Positions 35,324-49,100 of a stretch of 64,000 nucleotides of DNA are shown here, one piece after another. This DNA comes from Lasioglossum baleicum. Lineage: Eukaryota; Arthropoda; Insecta; Hymenoptera; Halictidae. Numbering within the stretch: the first letter of the stretch is position 1; each line of letters opens with the position of its first letter. The DNA lies in contig NC_134943.1 of the NCBI RefSeq assembly GCF_051020765.1, forward strand, positions 9,486,001 to 9,550,000. The letters run 5' to 3'. The notes beneath the pieces were generated by a model. It was not told the origin of the DNA. It saw only the letters and a list, made by a program, of their open reading frames with translations, and searched no databases. The position numbers and the translations under genes were made by a program.

Positions 35324-37228
35324 TCTCCCCCTCTCTTCCTTTGCCACCGGGTTTTTGCTAGGGCTCAGTAAACAACGGTGCCACGTCGTCGGGTTCGTTC
35401 GCAGTCTGCACGCATATCGACGTCTCCCGATGTATATATATATAATATACACCGTATATACTATATAAACATGTAGTACACATATGTATAGTATGTGGCG
35501 CTCGCACACACCAGACTGAATTTAATAACGGTCCCCCCGGTGTTCTTTGTAATCTCAATATCCGGCGCCGATCCTTTTTGACCCCCGCCTCGATTGACCG
35601 TCGTCCGGCGTCCAGCCTGTTATTTTTCGCGGAAACGGTTCGCGGAGCCGGGCTATCGACCGTGTGCAAACCGACGACCGTTCCCAATCGGGTACCGGTC
35701 CACGCGACCCGCCGCGCCGTACTCGCAAGGACCCGAACGATATCGTTTCATAAACCATCCCCGTGGGCTCGCGCGTTCTCTCTTCCCTGCACAGCCGTTT
35801 TTCAAATGGATTTCACGACGGGAGAGAGACAGACCTCTCTCTTTTACCGTATTTTCGAGCACAAATGGAACGAGAGGAGAAAGTCGTGGAAACAGTCGAT
35901 ACGGTCTCTCGTGTCCGGCGTGTGTGTCCTTTTTCATTCGGAGGAATTAAAACCGTCGAGCGTAATGAGCACGCACGCTCCTCTTCCTCTTTCTCTCTTT
36001 CTTTCTTCTCTGTTCATTCTCTTCCTGTTCTTTCTCCCGTAGTTTCCCATCGCGGCGAAATCGTCGGCGTTCGAGGGGAAATTTTCGATTCTCGCTTAAA
36101 TGGTAATTTCATTCGAGCGTGGTTCCGCAGCGGAGAAGAGTTAGTGAGAGAGAAAAAGAGAGGGAGAGTGAAAGATGCTGGACGACGGGATCGTTTGAGC
36201 CCCGGAGAACCCTTTGTTCAATCGTTTCCTTTGTTCGGGGGTATCGATTAGCATGAGGGGTGAATTTACCCGTCCACGATTCCCGCCGAGGGATTTAAAA
36301 CACTTAATTGCAGGGAAAAGCCAGCCGATAATTCGCCCCCGGTCCGTCCGCGCTCCGACGAGTTTACCCGTCGTCTACCTTGTTTAGCCCTCCTCCTCTT
36401 CTTCATCTTCTTTTGCTCCCATTTCTTCATCTTCCTCTGCTGCCTCTTTTTCTTCTTTTCTACGAGTGCCATCCGTTCACCTCGAATCCGTCGCGCAAAA
36501 AGAGAAACGAACACGAGACACGCGCGCGTACCCCGTTCGATTAATTATGAAGAACGTCGCGGTAATTGCTCGCCCGGCGAGAGGGAGGGAAAGAGACACG
36601 AGCAATTACGGTGAGTTACGCCCGGCGCACCGTACCAGAGCCACGTTTCGACTTCCGGTTCACCTCCGATCGTCCCGTTTAGCCGCGATTTACCCCATCA
36701 ATTCCTGCGCGAAGAAAACCGTTCGATTCGAGCATCACCGCTGCAATCTTCGCTGTTTCGTTTGTTAACCCTGCCGATAAGTTATTGAGGCAAAGCAAAT
36801 TCTTTGTTCCACCACTTGTGCCACTTGTGGACTGTATAAAATCCCCAGTGGGCGTGGTTTCGTTGCCCTTTACACGCAACATCCCACATAGGCGGAGTTA
36901 CTTTTTGCTCTGTACATAGATCTCTTGGAGTAGGCGTGGCTTCCTTGCTCCGATCATCCAGAATTGCCCAGTGGGCGTGTTTATGTCGCTCCCGACGATT
37001 CTACGCATGTTACGACCACTAAAATCTCAGAATATTTTCAATTACTATGCTTGCAAATTGATACCGAAGCAATTAGAGGGTTCCAATTTCTTCACTGACT
37101 CCGTGGGCGTGGTATACGTCGCTCCCGACGACCCCACGTACTTCGTGATAACTAAAATGAGAAAATCTGAATACTTTCAAATCCTATTTTCGCAAATTGA
37201 TGTCGAAGCAATTAAAGGGTTCGAATTT
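34656..37228 (+). repeat. Array of GGCGTGG-bearing repeats
   Basis: A core like GTAGGCGTGGTTTCATTGCT occurs at 34657, 34835, 34980, 36847, 36891 (weak), 36930, 36970 and 37102, always on the + strand. Flanks such as GCATAGATTGCT precede several cores. The last two lie in a clear tandem pair of about 130 bases (about 36967-37094 and 37101-37228) sharing GTCGCTCCCGACGA, CAAATTGAT and GAAGCAATTA. Between 35.0 and 36.8 kb the array is interrupted by CpG-rich DNA. GGCGTGG is a zinc-finger (Sp/KLF/Egr-like) type word, so a regulatory role is possible but only inferred. Confidence 0.65.
35284..35321. repeat. (CT)n microsatellite
   Basis: A CT dinucleotide run of about 38 bases followed by interrupted CT-rich sequence. 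It produces spurious Arg-Glu and Leu-Ser frames. Confidence 0.95.
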
Positions 37229-40168
37229 CCGCCTCGTCCCGCGATTTCTCGCAGTTCGTCGACCCAGTTCTCGAGAAGGGGGCGGGGAAAGGATGTGCGG
37301 GGGTGGGCGCGTCCCGGAAATTATGAAATCGTCGAAACGGTGTAATTCCCGGCGAAGACGACGGCCACGTCGGAAATGGATGTAGCTCTCGTCTCCCCTT
37401 CTTTCTTGGCTATCTGCTCTTCTCCCCTGGCTCCTCTCCGCTCTCAACTTCGCTCCGCTCTTGCTCGCAATTCCCGGCGCTGTCTCTTCTCACCCCGAGA
37501 CAATTTTCGATTCCGAGAGTTTGCCACGGAAATCTATCGCCGGGACCGGAAGCGGAGCCGTCGCGTCGACGACAAACGCCGCGGAGAACACGGAACGAAG
37601 TTAGCCCGGAGTTCCCTGAATCTAAATAGAGGACGATTCGCTCGATTTCCGCGCGAGTCCCGAACGAAACCCGACGCCGATTACCTGTACAAACCTGTCC
37701 AGGACTCGGTGTATCCTCCATATTATCCTGTTAACCCTCACACGTGCCTCGCAGCAAAGATTCACTCATTTACTCTTTTCTATATATTGTAAAATTATCG
37801 ATTTCCTTTTTGTATACGATCAATCCTTCGTCGTTGTACGTTTTTTTACATTCGATAAGCTTTCCGCAGTGTAAATAGACGACTGCGAATATCCGCGCAA
37901 AGGGAAATCGTTAACGAACATTCGCGGGACTCGCTGAAAATGAAAATTTGCAGTTTGACTACGAAAAGCGTCATTCCAAATATGAAACAGCTTCAAGTAG
38001 CAAAGAGTTGCAACAAAAATGTATACGATTGTAATAGCGCCGGCAACACAGAGGTATGAATGGATCAAAGGGAAACTTGCTGAAGGGACGTAATTAAATA
38101 AAAGTAAAGTTTCATCGCGCTGCGCGTGGACGCTGCAGTTCCACCGTAATATTCGTATCGGCGTAAACTGCGTCGTAATTGCATTTACCGCGGGAAAACC
38201 TTTGTCTAAAATTGTTGAACTTGATTTTAGGTTCGATAAAAATTATCGGACTTGGTTTCGACTTGAATAAAAAACGATTGTGCCCGATTTTAGCTTGGTC
38301 GAGATTTATGGTGCTAGATTCAGGATTAAAATTATTAGACCGAACGAAACAGGGTTTAATTTCATTCGCGGGAAAGATTTCAGGTAATTAACGAATGAAA
38401 TTCCTGGGGAACGGTGTTAACAAGTTGCCGCGGAGAAGATTACGCGTCTCCGCTGGACCGCAACGTCGACGATTCCGCGGAACAAAAGACGGTAACTCTG
38501 CGCGGCGTTACATATCTTCGCGGTGCCGGCGTTCGTTAGCCAGGGTAGAAAAAGCCTTTGAGCTCGCCGGGAGCTTATTCACGATCGGCGAAAGCCGCCA
38601 TTGTGGCCTACCGGAGGAGGATCCCTCCGGAGTGTACATACCCGGCTCATTTCCGGCATCGATTTTCGCGGGAAAAGAGCGCTTCTCTTCCGCGCCCAAG
38701 CCACGGAATTTACATTATTCTTCTGCCGAGGAATCGCATTCAGGAAAAAAACGCTCGACGTAGGAACGCGAGTCGGCGCTCCGGGCTGCCGAATAAATTA
38801 CGGTCTCGGAAGCGACGGAGACGGTTTATTAGGACGCGGACCTGCCGCCATTTTTAACGCTCTTACTACCATACCGAGTCCCACAAAAATCCCGCAGAAT
38901 CGACACGATTTATTCCATGAAACTTGAAACTGAAATGCTAAGATTCACCTGAATTCTCTCCGGCCTTAGCCAGCGCACCGTTCAAAAATTTCGAAAAAAT
39001 TATGGCAGGTGCAGCTAAGATCTTGCTAATATTTGTCTCTTCGTTCGTTTGGATATCTTAAATGGTTGCCAAGGAGAATGCTTCTGAAGTTAGGGCTTCT
39101 TACTTAGCTCAAAAATTGATATTTTTCTAGCCCCGGTGAGTGGCCTAAAATTTGGAGAAAAATCTGTGAGGCACATCTGAGTCGTAGCTAATCTTTGCTT
39201 TTTAGTTCGTTATGATATCGCACGTAGTCTCGGTCTCGTCCCGCGGACAAGCGAGAAATATTCTGCCTCCCCGAGAAGAACAGAATCCCGGGCGCGATGA
39301 TTATCCTCGGTGCGAGCTGCCACGCGTTATTTCCCGTCGAACGAAACGATATTACGTCGATAACGGGAGCCAACGCCACGGCCAATTCGTTCCGGGCCGG
39401 CGGAAGGAACGTCGATCTATCGACAGATAAATTCCCTCGATCGCCGGCTAAGCGGCAAACCCATCGTCGCGTGTACGGTCTGCTCCGGAAACTTTCGGAG
39501 CGTGTGGACCTCCACGGTTTCGTAGATTAGCTCTCCTGGACGGCTCTCTATCCGCAGATTTCCTCAAACCACCGGCACCTTATCCTTTCCCCCCGATCCG
39601 AACCTGTCCAGTCATTAATTTTCGACACCTCAGTCAACATAAACTCTCGTGAAATACTTGGAAAAACAAAAGTAACAGCGACATCTCGAATTTTTCGAAG
39701 CACTGGCTTCACCCGCCGTTTCGCAAGCTTGCAGAACTGAAAATTGGTTAAAATTGACATTCTCCCTCTTCGTCAGAAATATTTTAGTACCGTCTCCGAT
39801 TTAAACCAGCGTCCTCAATATTCATGTCTGAGATCTTCTCTTCAATATTTTCGACAGTTCTGCATTTTTAATCTGTCATCTTAGTATTCATTCTTTCTAT
39901 TCTCAGTCTGGATTTTCTAATACTTTTATAATACATGCATGTCTGATTCATAGTACCATTTTAAACAGAACGACAGTTTAAAGGATTCTGGAGACCCACA
40001 GGATCAACATTTCGATAATTACTCATCCAAAGATTCCTCCTTCTTTTTTGTCAGATTCGTTCACTAATGTGAAACATTGTGCAATGTCTTTCAAACAAAA
40101 TTTTCGTGTGCACCCGGTGACGATTAATTTGGTTTCTCACTGAGCATTTGTGGGCTTTGTTGTTGCAG
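37229..40168. other. No gene seen (end of the giant intron)
   Basis: CpG-rich blocks at 37.3-37.7, 38.4-38.9 and 39.2-39.5 kb carry overlapping open frames on both strands without domain or splice evidence. The acceptor of the next coding exon is at 40168. Confidence 0.5.
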
Positions 40169-43100
40169 AGGACGAGAACGCCATCGTGCAGGGGATCGTG
40201 ACGGAAGACGGCTTGTTCGACGGCAGCGTCGTCACCGGATTCGAGGAATATTACATCGAGCCTACCAGCAGATACTTGAATAAAGATGAGGACACGTCAC
40301 CGTCCTATCACAGCATAGCTTATCGTTCCTCGGACGTGTTGCCGCCAAGGCGGTCCGTATCGTGCGCGAGTCATCTCCTGCATCATGGGAATCTTCAAGA
40401 TTCCTTGAAAAGGTCAGCGGGAAAAATCCACCATTCTAACCATACATAGTCACGCATCTAAATATATGCGTGAAATATCGAATTTATTGAACGAATTAGA
40501 TGATTCAGCCACTGCTTCGTCATTCCCAACACTCGAACTTCCGATCCAAACGTTTCCACAAAGCAATGAATTGCGAACGATCAATTCCGTACTCAACGTA
40601 CAAAACGGGCCGAAACAAAGAGTAATCCGAGAGCAACAGCCAACAAGCAAACGAAGACAAGCGCCCTGGTATAGGCAACCCTCGCGCTTCGGAGTATAAT
40701 GCTACACTTCTGCCCCTCGCGCCGCAACCCGCTGTACTCGCGGGTAGAATTGGACAGCAATACCAGGAGCGCGGGTGTAGGGTCGAATCTTCTCGGGGAA
40801 AATCCTAGTTAGTACTGCAGAGTGTCTCCGAACGAGGCGCGGATTTTCCAGGTCTCGTTATAGGCGCGCTCATTAACGTAACAAGGTAACAGCTCTAAAA
40901 CATCCGGGGTAAATCGCGTTACGTTAACCGAGGATGAAAATGGATATAACGAGAGAGAGAGAGAGAGAGGGGGTGGGAGAAAGAGAGAGGGTGAGAGACG
41001 ATCGTGAGCTAAACGTCTGCATCGTCTGAGGTTTATCAGCGTCGGAACACCGAGGCGCTCCTCCTTCAGCGTTAATTTCGTTACCGATTCCTTGGGACGT
41101 GTTATGCTCGTAGGCGTGCGTTAAGCGCGTTAGAACCACGCCGAGGGCTGTAACAAGGTTTCAACCGCGGATCCTCAAACATTCCCAGACGAATCGCCGG
41201 CAATTACATTAACACCGTGCGCAGACCGACGACTGTCGGCTCAGCGTTCTCTGTTGTACACACGCGTAACAGAAGATCGGTCTCTTGCCTCCAGGCCGTC
41301 TACTATTGTTGGAACACCTGTTTGTCCCACTGTTATCGTCTTTAGAACACCTCACGATCCTTCTCGGCGTCTGTCGATAAACCCGATCGAGACTGACTCC
41401 GTCTGGAGCTTCTTGGATCCTCTACGATCACGATTTAATAGTTTATATATCCTAAACGTATAGGCTTTTTCAAAAAATTTTTTTTTAATATTGCATTGTC
41501 ATCCAGTTTAATGGATATGTTTAAAGTTTCAAGTCTCTAGCTCATCGCGAAGTTGGTTTCGAATCAATTGCAAAATTTCTACCGAACAGACATAGACAAG
41601 AAAGCGAGCTAATAAAAAAACGTGGTAAAATTGAGTTCACCCCTTAATGACTTCGTTACATTAAAAACAACATGCCAATATTCTTAAATTTTTCTAATCT
41701 TCTACTGTTTTATATTTCACTCAGCCAATGTCTTCATAAACGCATAAAGATCCGCATTCTACTAATAATTATTAAAAGAATGTATTTAAATGAAAAATTG
41801 TTATATCAGTAACGAAGTTACAATACGATATAGTATAATTAGACTGCTGATCTTCATGCAAAATACAAAATGTTCACATTGATTGCAGGATACAGGAGCC
41901 AACTAAAAATTGTCTTCTTCTTTTAATGATCCTATTAAGCTGAACCTAATACATTGATGTCCTTAAACATTTTAAACACGTCCCACGCTTTAAATTGTAT
42001 GTGCCCATTTTTTTTCGTAAATGCATAAAATCCGCAGTCTAATTATAATATACTATAATATAATATACGCAAAATTTGCGGAATTTCGCATCAGCTGTTT
42101 AAGAAATGCAGGACTAAAAAATGACGCGGGATCCTGCAGGATCCCACTTTGCCGGAATTGCAATCCCTCATTCCGACAATCCTTAACATGAAGTCCTCGA
42201 TCGTTAACTCTTTGGCTATCCTTAGCGCCCGCTCTAGTGATTACGTCGCCCCGGACAAAAAGACAAATTGCCGCCCCTTAAGAATATATATATATATATT
42301 TTAAATAAAGGTACATATTTTTTATTTTCAATAAAAATCAAATCATTTTATTTAAATTTTAATAAAAGCATTTATTCTAATAGAAGCAAATTTTTGTATT
42401 AATTGAATATTTAACACATCAATATTTTTCTCACACTTACAGCCAAAATGGCGCCCCTAAATTTTCGCGTCCCGGACAAATGCCCTGCTATCCTGGAAGC
42501 TTGAAAATCTTTTACGCAATAATCCCAAATGTAACGATCAAATCACATAAAGATAAGAATAGTATCGAGAAAAAGAGATAAAAATTGCTGCTCGATGAAA
42601 ACGCGACCTAGTTAATCACGGCACAGTATAGCGCCGGGATTGCGTCAGATCGTCTCGGTGTTAATTTCTGCTTGTAGATTACGGGCGCCGCCGCCGCCGC
42701 GTGTGTCCGAAGGAATCTATCGAGCATTCCGATCGCGCGCTCTCTCGCCGCGCGGGCGCTCGCGCGCCGCAAGAATTCCGCTCCTCGGCTTCCCTGCTGC
42801 GGATTTGCTTTCGCGGTCGACACCTTGTCGTCGCTCGTCTTGAACATGGTTTTGTATGTTTTCCAGGGAGCAACGACAGCAGCGGCACGGCCACGGAAAC
42901 GATTCCCGGACATTTTACGAACCTTTGCTCGGCGAGAACGTGGCTCTCTACTCGAGGGAGAACAGCGCACGGGTTTTAACTTCGGAGAAGGATCGCGCCG
43001 CGGCACGTACCGAAACGTGAGTTCCAAAGTCGAGCGTTGAAAAATCACGAGGATCTCCAAGGAACCTAGAGCAGGAACCTGAACCAAAGTTCAGAACCAA

Positions 43101-46100
43101 CCTGCTAGGCCCTGGACCGTTTTGGATAAGCTCCTCTAGCTTTTCATCCTCTGGAAACAAAACGATATTCGCAATTCGACTTCGTTTCAGGAACAACGGG
43201 GATCGTATCGTAAGACACCTGCACAAACGATCCACTGTCGATCCAAGGAAGACCACCTGCATGCTCTACATGCAAGCCGATCATCAGTTCTTCGCGCGTT
43301 ATGGCACAGAGGAAGCCTGTATCGAAGTGATGACCAGACACGTGCAGAGGGTCAACTCCATCTATAAGCACAGCGGTACCATCCCTAACTACATTACTGT
43401 AGAGGATTTACATCCTCTATAGACGCAACAATTTCTATACGATAGATGCGACCAATATCCCCCCAACTTAGTAATCTGATCTCGGCTCGGTATATCGGTG
43501 TGAACCACTACTAACGCGGCGCAGATAGTCGCAGTCGCCGGCACAGTTCAAATGTCCGTGCGTCATCACAATGTAACACCAATTTTTAATCTTCTTTATT
43601 TTTCATTATTTTTTTATGGAACTTTCATCAACATATTCGCGCCATTTTTCTAATGCAAAATAATACCAAACACCCTATACGATAGATGCGACCAAATCCC
43701 CCCGAGGCTGTCGCGTCTATAGAGAATTTACTGTATTCTGATCACCCTAACCGCGTTGCGTTCGCTTCCTCCTGGTGTAGCGCCATCGCTTTTATAGAGA
43801 ATTAGGCCTGGAGAAAAGGTTAAATTCAAGAATTTTTCCTGCCGGAACTGTGGAAGCTAGCGAGACGATTCTTGTGTAGAAAAATTCTCTAGAGTCTCCT
43901 GAATATAATGATGTATTTTTTGTAACGTTAAGTATACGTGTACATTTTTAAACGATTTTCAAAGGGATCATGACGCACAGTGGTCCGGATCGAAGAAGTT
44001 GGTGTCATTTTGTTATAACTTTTGAATCAACAGTTTTGCACCATTGTGGCATTAAACAGCTTAACTATCAGAGCGGAAAGTATAAATATTGTTGAGCGAG
44101 ATAAAAATAAATCGACACCGGCTGTTCACGGTGAAGCAAACAAGTTCACGGTAAGGATACGGTGCTAATTGTTCGACGTCGAGCAGCAACGTTCAGCGAA
44201 CGTCACCGAGCACGCTTAACGATCCGTATTTGAAATGGGATTAGCCAAGTTAGTCAACGCCAGGAGGAGCCCCCTCGGCATAGCGCATCTCGGGGAGCTT
44301 AATCCCGATCCCGCCCGCTTATTAAGAGCCCCGGGGAGATGGACAGAACGGATCCGGAGAAATCAGATTCTTTATTGTTCGCAGATTTCAATCAGGACGG
44401 TCGGCCCGACAACATCGGCTTCATGATCAAGCGTGTGAAAGTTCACAGCGAGGACGCGCTCAGGGATCCCAATTATCGATTCCCCGGCAACTACGGTGTA
44501 GAAAAGTATCTGGAGCTCTTCTCCGGTAAATAAATCCCCTCGTACCTCGACCGTTCTCATATCCTCCGGGTTTCGAGGAGAAAAATTGAAGAGCTACCGA
44601 TTTAATCATTTCGATGTTTGTGTCTGGCAAACTCCAGTGAAACGATGGCTATACTTCTGCTGATACATTTCTTGGTTGTGTTATACAGTGATGACAATGC
44701 TGAGAACGCAGAAATGTTAACTCTTTCCACGCAAAGCTAAATAAACCCCAACCCTGAATTCGCGGGTTAATGAAAACGTTCTTTTGTAATGTTCGCAGAG
44801 GAGGATTACGACGCGTTCTGTCTGGCGTACATGTTCACCTACAGGGACTTCGAGAAGGGCACGCTCGGGCTCGCCTGGACCGGCGATCTGAAGAACGCGG
44901 GTGGGGTATGCGAGAAGAATGGCGTAAGTTCCGCTAAAAACTCGCGGAATTTCACCGCACACTGAGGCCATAGTCCCAAGTGTTTGTGCGAGCCAGCAGA
45001 ACCCTGAAAAAAGTCCCTGAACCGCGAGAAAAATCCACATTCTTCGAAAAGTTGTCGGATAGTCTTTGAACTACCATACAATCAATAGTCAAAGTGATTG
45101 ACCACTGCATACAGTTCAGAAAAGGTTCCAAGACTGTACGGTTAGAATCTCTAGCTCGTGGCCATTTATGGTCCCGCATGTGCGTCCTACTTGTAATATC
45201 AGTTGCTGGCTCGCAGACACTCGCTGGAACCTCGGTTCCGGTATTAAGGATGAACGTCGCCGCCTAAATGTATGCCGAAACTTTGCAGTTCTATCGCAAC
45301 AGCATGAAGTCTCTGAACACCGGGATAGTGACTCTGCTGAATTACGGGAAGCACGTGCCGCCCGCAGTTTCTCACGTCACTCTGGCCCACGAGATCGGTC
45401 ATAACTTCGGCTCGCCGGTGAGTAGCCCCTGGAACAGTGCTATTCCCGCGCGCGTGAACGAGTTTTGCATAGTTTCCGGGGCGCGCGGAAGCCTGTGCGG
45501 CGGAACGTAAAACGGGACACGGTTGGACAGGTGTCCGGTTTTTTTTCTCGCGGTGACGACCGGACCCGGAAAAACAACCTCGATGGAAGCGAACGACCGA
45601 CTGTCGATACACGAAGTGGCACTTTACTTTGTTCCAGCACGATCCGTTAGAATGTACGCCGGGCGGGGAGGACGGAAACTTCATTATGTTCGCTCGCGCA
45701 ACCAGCGGCGACAAGCGTAACAATAATCGTTTCAGCCCGTGCAGCTTGACTGCTATCAACCCGGTTCTGAATAGCAAGGCTCGCTCGCCGAAGGGCTGCT
45801 TCACTGGTCAGTAGTTCCTCTCTTTCTCTCTCCGAAGGTCGTTATTTTTAAATGCTCGGTCCCCGGAACGCGATTTCATTATCCGCGCGAAAACAATTAG
45901 GAGACGCGGCTATTGACAGCCGGCGATCGATGCTAATGAAACTGGAGCTACAGGAAAAATAGCTGCCGAGTCGCCGCGTGAATAATAATAACGCTGTTTT
46001 TAATAATGCTCCGGTAAAACGAGGTAGAAGAGAAACAAGAAAAAAAAACCGTCTGGAATGGTTGCTACGCTTTTTGAGATGGAGAACGCTCCTGCACATA

Positions 46101-49100
46101 ACTACCTCGGTAGCAGTTAATTTCAGAGAGTGAATGAGTTGTATGTACATACACCGGTTTAAATAGAGTCTATTTAACAGCACAAATCCTAAAGTACCTA
46201 AAGCACTTATCTGTCTCTCGATGTTTCTCAACTTCCTTTCCTCTAGCTTCAGTTTCGTTTGATTTTGTGAGAATTATTTTTGAAATTGATATTCTACACT
46301 TAACGAGCTAGATGAACAAACTGATCTATAAGACTGGGGAATTGAGAGTGGTCCCAAAACTAGTAAAAGACTAATGTCAGTCGAATCAGGGAATGACCAA
46401 GCTAATGCTGACGAATCGACGATGTTTTCAGAGCCGCAAGTGTCGTTATGCGGGAACGGCGTGGTGGAGGAGGGCGAGGAATGCGATTGCGGCTGGGAGG
46501 AGGATTGCAGGGACTCGTGTTGTTTCCCTCAGCGTAGGTACCCGCCACCAGGTGAAACTCCGTGCACCCACAGGCCACGTTCCATTTGCAGTCCGAGTCA
46601 GGTACGTACCAGCCCCGAAGCACGAGAAAACAACTGACGCTTAAATATTTCCCTCGTTCCCTGTGCTGAAATCGCGTGTGATCGTTGCAGGGTCCGTGCT
46701 GCACCGCCGACTGCAATTTACGGTTCGGAGACAAATGCAGGGACGACAATGGATGCCGGGAGCCGAGCTTCTGCGACGGCCGCACGCCCTACTGTCCTCC
46801 TTCCATCAACAAGCCCAACAAGACGATCTGCAATCGTGAATTCGTATGCTTTATGGGGGTAAGCCTGTACCCGTGCGCGCCTCTGGCTGACTGCTTGCAA
46901 ACTGCAACTGCAACGTTTCTACAGATATTGTTTATCTATTCCCACCCTTGCAGGAATGTACCGGCAGTATATGCCTCGCGTACGGCTTGGAGTCTTGCCA
47001 GTGCATTCCCGGACCGAACGACCCGCCCACCAAGGCCTGCGAACTTTGCTGCCGACTTCCTGGAGAGAATCAACCCTGCCTGTGCGTTGACAGACCTCCT
47101 TCCGCCCGAGCATGTGTGGTTGCATTCCAAGGGGTCGTTCAGAGAGCCTAAAATGGCTTACCGACGCGGTTCAAACGCAAATTAAAAATCTTTCGAGCAA
47201 AAATTGAAGATTCCTGATCTCGATACAAGTTCCACTTCATTGATCTGTTCACTGGCTGAAGCCTCCAACATGTTTGTTCAGCACAATTACCCTCTGTAAT
47301 GCTAACCACACTCTCAGTAAGGTACTCTATATACTATAGTGTCAAGAAAGTTTTACTAACTGTGTCCCCACGTCCACAGATCATCCTACGATTGGAACTC
47401 GCCGCCTTACGACATTCCGGACATGTTCTCCAAGCCAGGGACGCCCTGTAACGACTACAATGGTTACTGTGACGTGTTCCAGAAGTGTCGAGAGGTGGGA
47501 CCTTCCTCTTCGTCTTGTTCAACGGTTTGTTTACATGCGTTGTTATTCGTTGTAGGTGGATCCCAGCGGTCCATTGGCTACTCTGAGGAAGCTCCTGCTT
47601 TCCGATGAGAGCCTGGCGACCTTCCGTCGATGGATAGTGGATCACTGGTACGCGGCTGCTTTCATAATCCTCGCTGCGATATCTTCACTGGTAGGTATCC
47701 TCGCGTTGCCCTCGGTTTCTCCTATCTACATACATAGAACCAACGTTCGTGTATGGTAGCGAACGGTATTACAGTGTCAATCATTTTCACGGCAGAAACG
47801 GTCGAGGAGACGTGACAAGTGTAAGTTCTGCGAGACTGAGCGTAGAGTCTTGTCACCTGGCGATAATTCTGCAGCTCAAACAATCCTACAAAATCACAGT
47901 AAATTAATTTCACGAACTAACCGACGGCAGGACGTTCTCTATCCAATGCTAACCAAGTTCAGTTGAAGTCTGCTGAACGTTCATAGTTTGATAGCTAGAC
48001 TGATATAGCAATATCGCTAGTTAATAGTTTCTAGAACCGCTAATTCTCGTCTCCCGATCATTGTAAGCTGTTTGGCGATCATCCGGCAGTACCGAGAGAG
48101 ACTTCAACACTGTAGAATATAATTTGTATCCGTCATGTTGCTGTTAACATTGTCGGAATCGACGTTCTCCATGGTAGTGCTTCTAAGGTTCCTGGGGACA
48201 GGCTTTTACGAGACTTTCGTGTAATGCAGGTCGGGAGCACGAGGGTGCTGGGCAAGCGGCCGGACCTCAAGCTCAAGTCAGTCACGATAATACACAGCTC
48301 GACGACGGAAACGGTTCGGCTGCCACCGGAGGGCACGGAGGGTGTGACGGTGCATCCCCCGGCTGTGAGGGCAAAGCTACCGTTGAGCAGAAAAGTCAGG
48401 GAGAAGAGGAGGCACCGGAAGCATAAAGACGCGGCGCACGGAAACGCTGACAAGACCAGCAAGGTGAGGATGGGACAGAATTCATCTTCAGTTTATTAGA
48501 GTCATTCCAATCGATACAGACAATTTTTATTTTGTATAAAGAACTCTCTAGAGTCCAAGAGCTTTATCTAGCCAGATACTAACATCAGTCTTGCTTAAAG
48601 GATGTATTGAAGAAGAAGAAACAGCCGCAGCCAAAGAGAGCGCCAGCAATCCCAGTGGAAGACTTCGCCAGGAAGCGATCAGCAGAAGCAACAGCGGCAG
48701 CCGTAGTTCCAGAGAACAAGCGTAAGAAGACGTCCCCAACGAGAGAGAAGCAGACCTCGAACAACACGGCGGCCAGCAACTCGGAGAGCGACAAGAGGAA
48801 GCGAAAGAAGCAGCACAAAAAGGAAGTGATCGACTATTCTACGATCCAGGCGGAGAAAGAATCTGAGCCAAACGCGGATCCGAAGAGCAAGGTTCGATCC
48901 TGGCTGCTGGCTTCATCGCAGTGTAGACCAGAGACGATTAGAACAACCGGCACGGGTCTGCCGAAGAGCAAATCGACTCCGGTGGGTCTGACCAGCGCAG
49001 GGATTAGGCTACCAGTCACCAGACAAGTGAATGTCTCGCGAAGACCTCCGGAGGCCAGGGAACCGAAGCCTTCGTCTGCTAACGCTGCGAGAAAGGAGAG

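Larger units (their letters stand above)
11132..40168 (+). other. 29-kb intron of the Kul-like gene
   Basis: The GT donor at 11132 and the AG acceptor at 40167-40168 (TTGTTGTTGCAG) join in frame, and the peptide matches the ADAM10 prodomain across the join with no missing stretch. The intron holds most of the transposon relics listed separately. GC-richer parts (about 18-20.5 kb, 22.5-24.6 kb, 27.4-27.8 kb, 35-36.6 kb and 37.2-39.5 kb) carry overlapping open frames on several strands with no domain or splice support, so I annotate no gene there. Unusual size plus repeat arrays leave room for enhancers or an unrecognised RNA gene. Confidence 0.75.

Noticed and set aside
34955..35509. 184-codon open frame on the minus strand
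   Set aside because: Its length comes from the CT microsatellite read as Arg-Glu repeats and from low-complexity AT sequence; it has no domain.
40438..40699. Short + strand frame just after the 40169-40412 exon
   Set aside because: It follows a good GTCAGC donor, and the next conserved exon at 42867 joins in phase, so it is intronic.
45244..45804. 186-codon open frame on the minus strand
   Set aside because: It lies antisense to two catalytic-domain exons of the Kul-like gene and is explained as their shadow.
47082..47151. Open frame continuing past the Cys-rich exon of Kul
   Set aside because: The GTGCGT donor at 47082 and the acceptor at 47379 join in phase to give PCLSSYDWN, matching the family; the continuation has no similarity to it.
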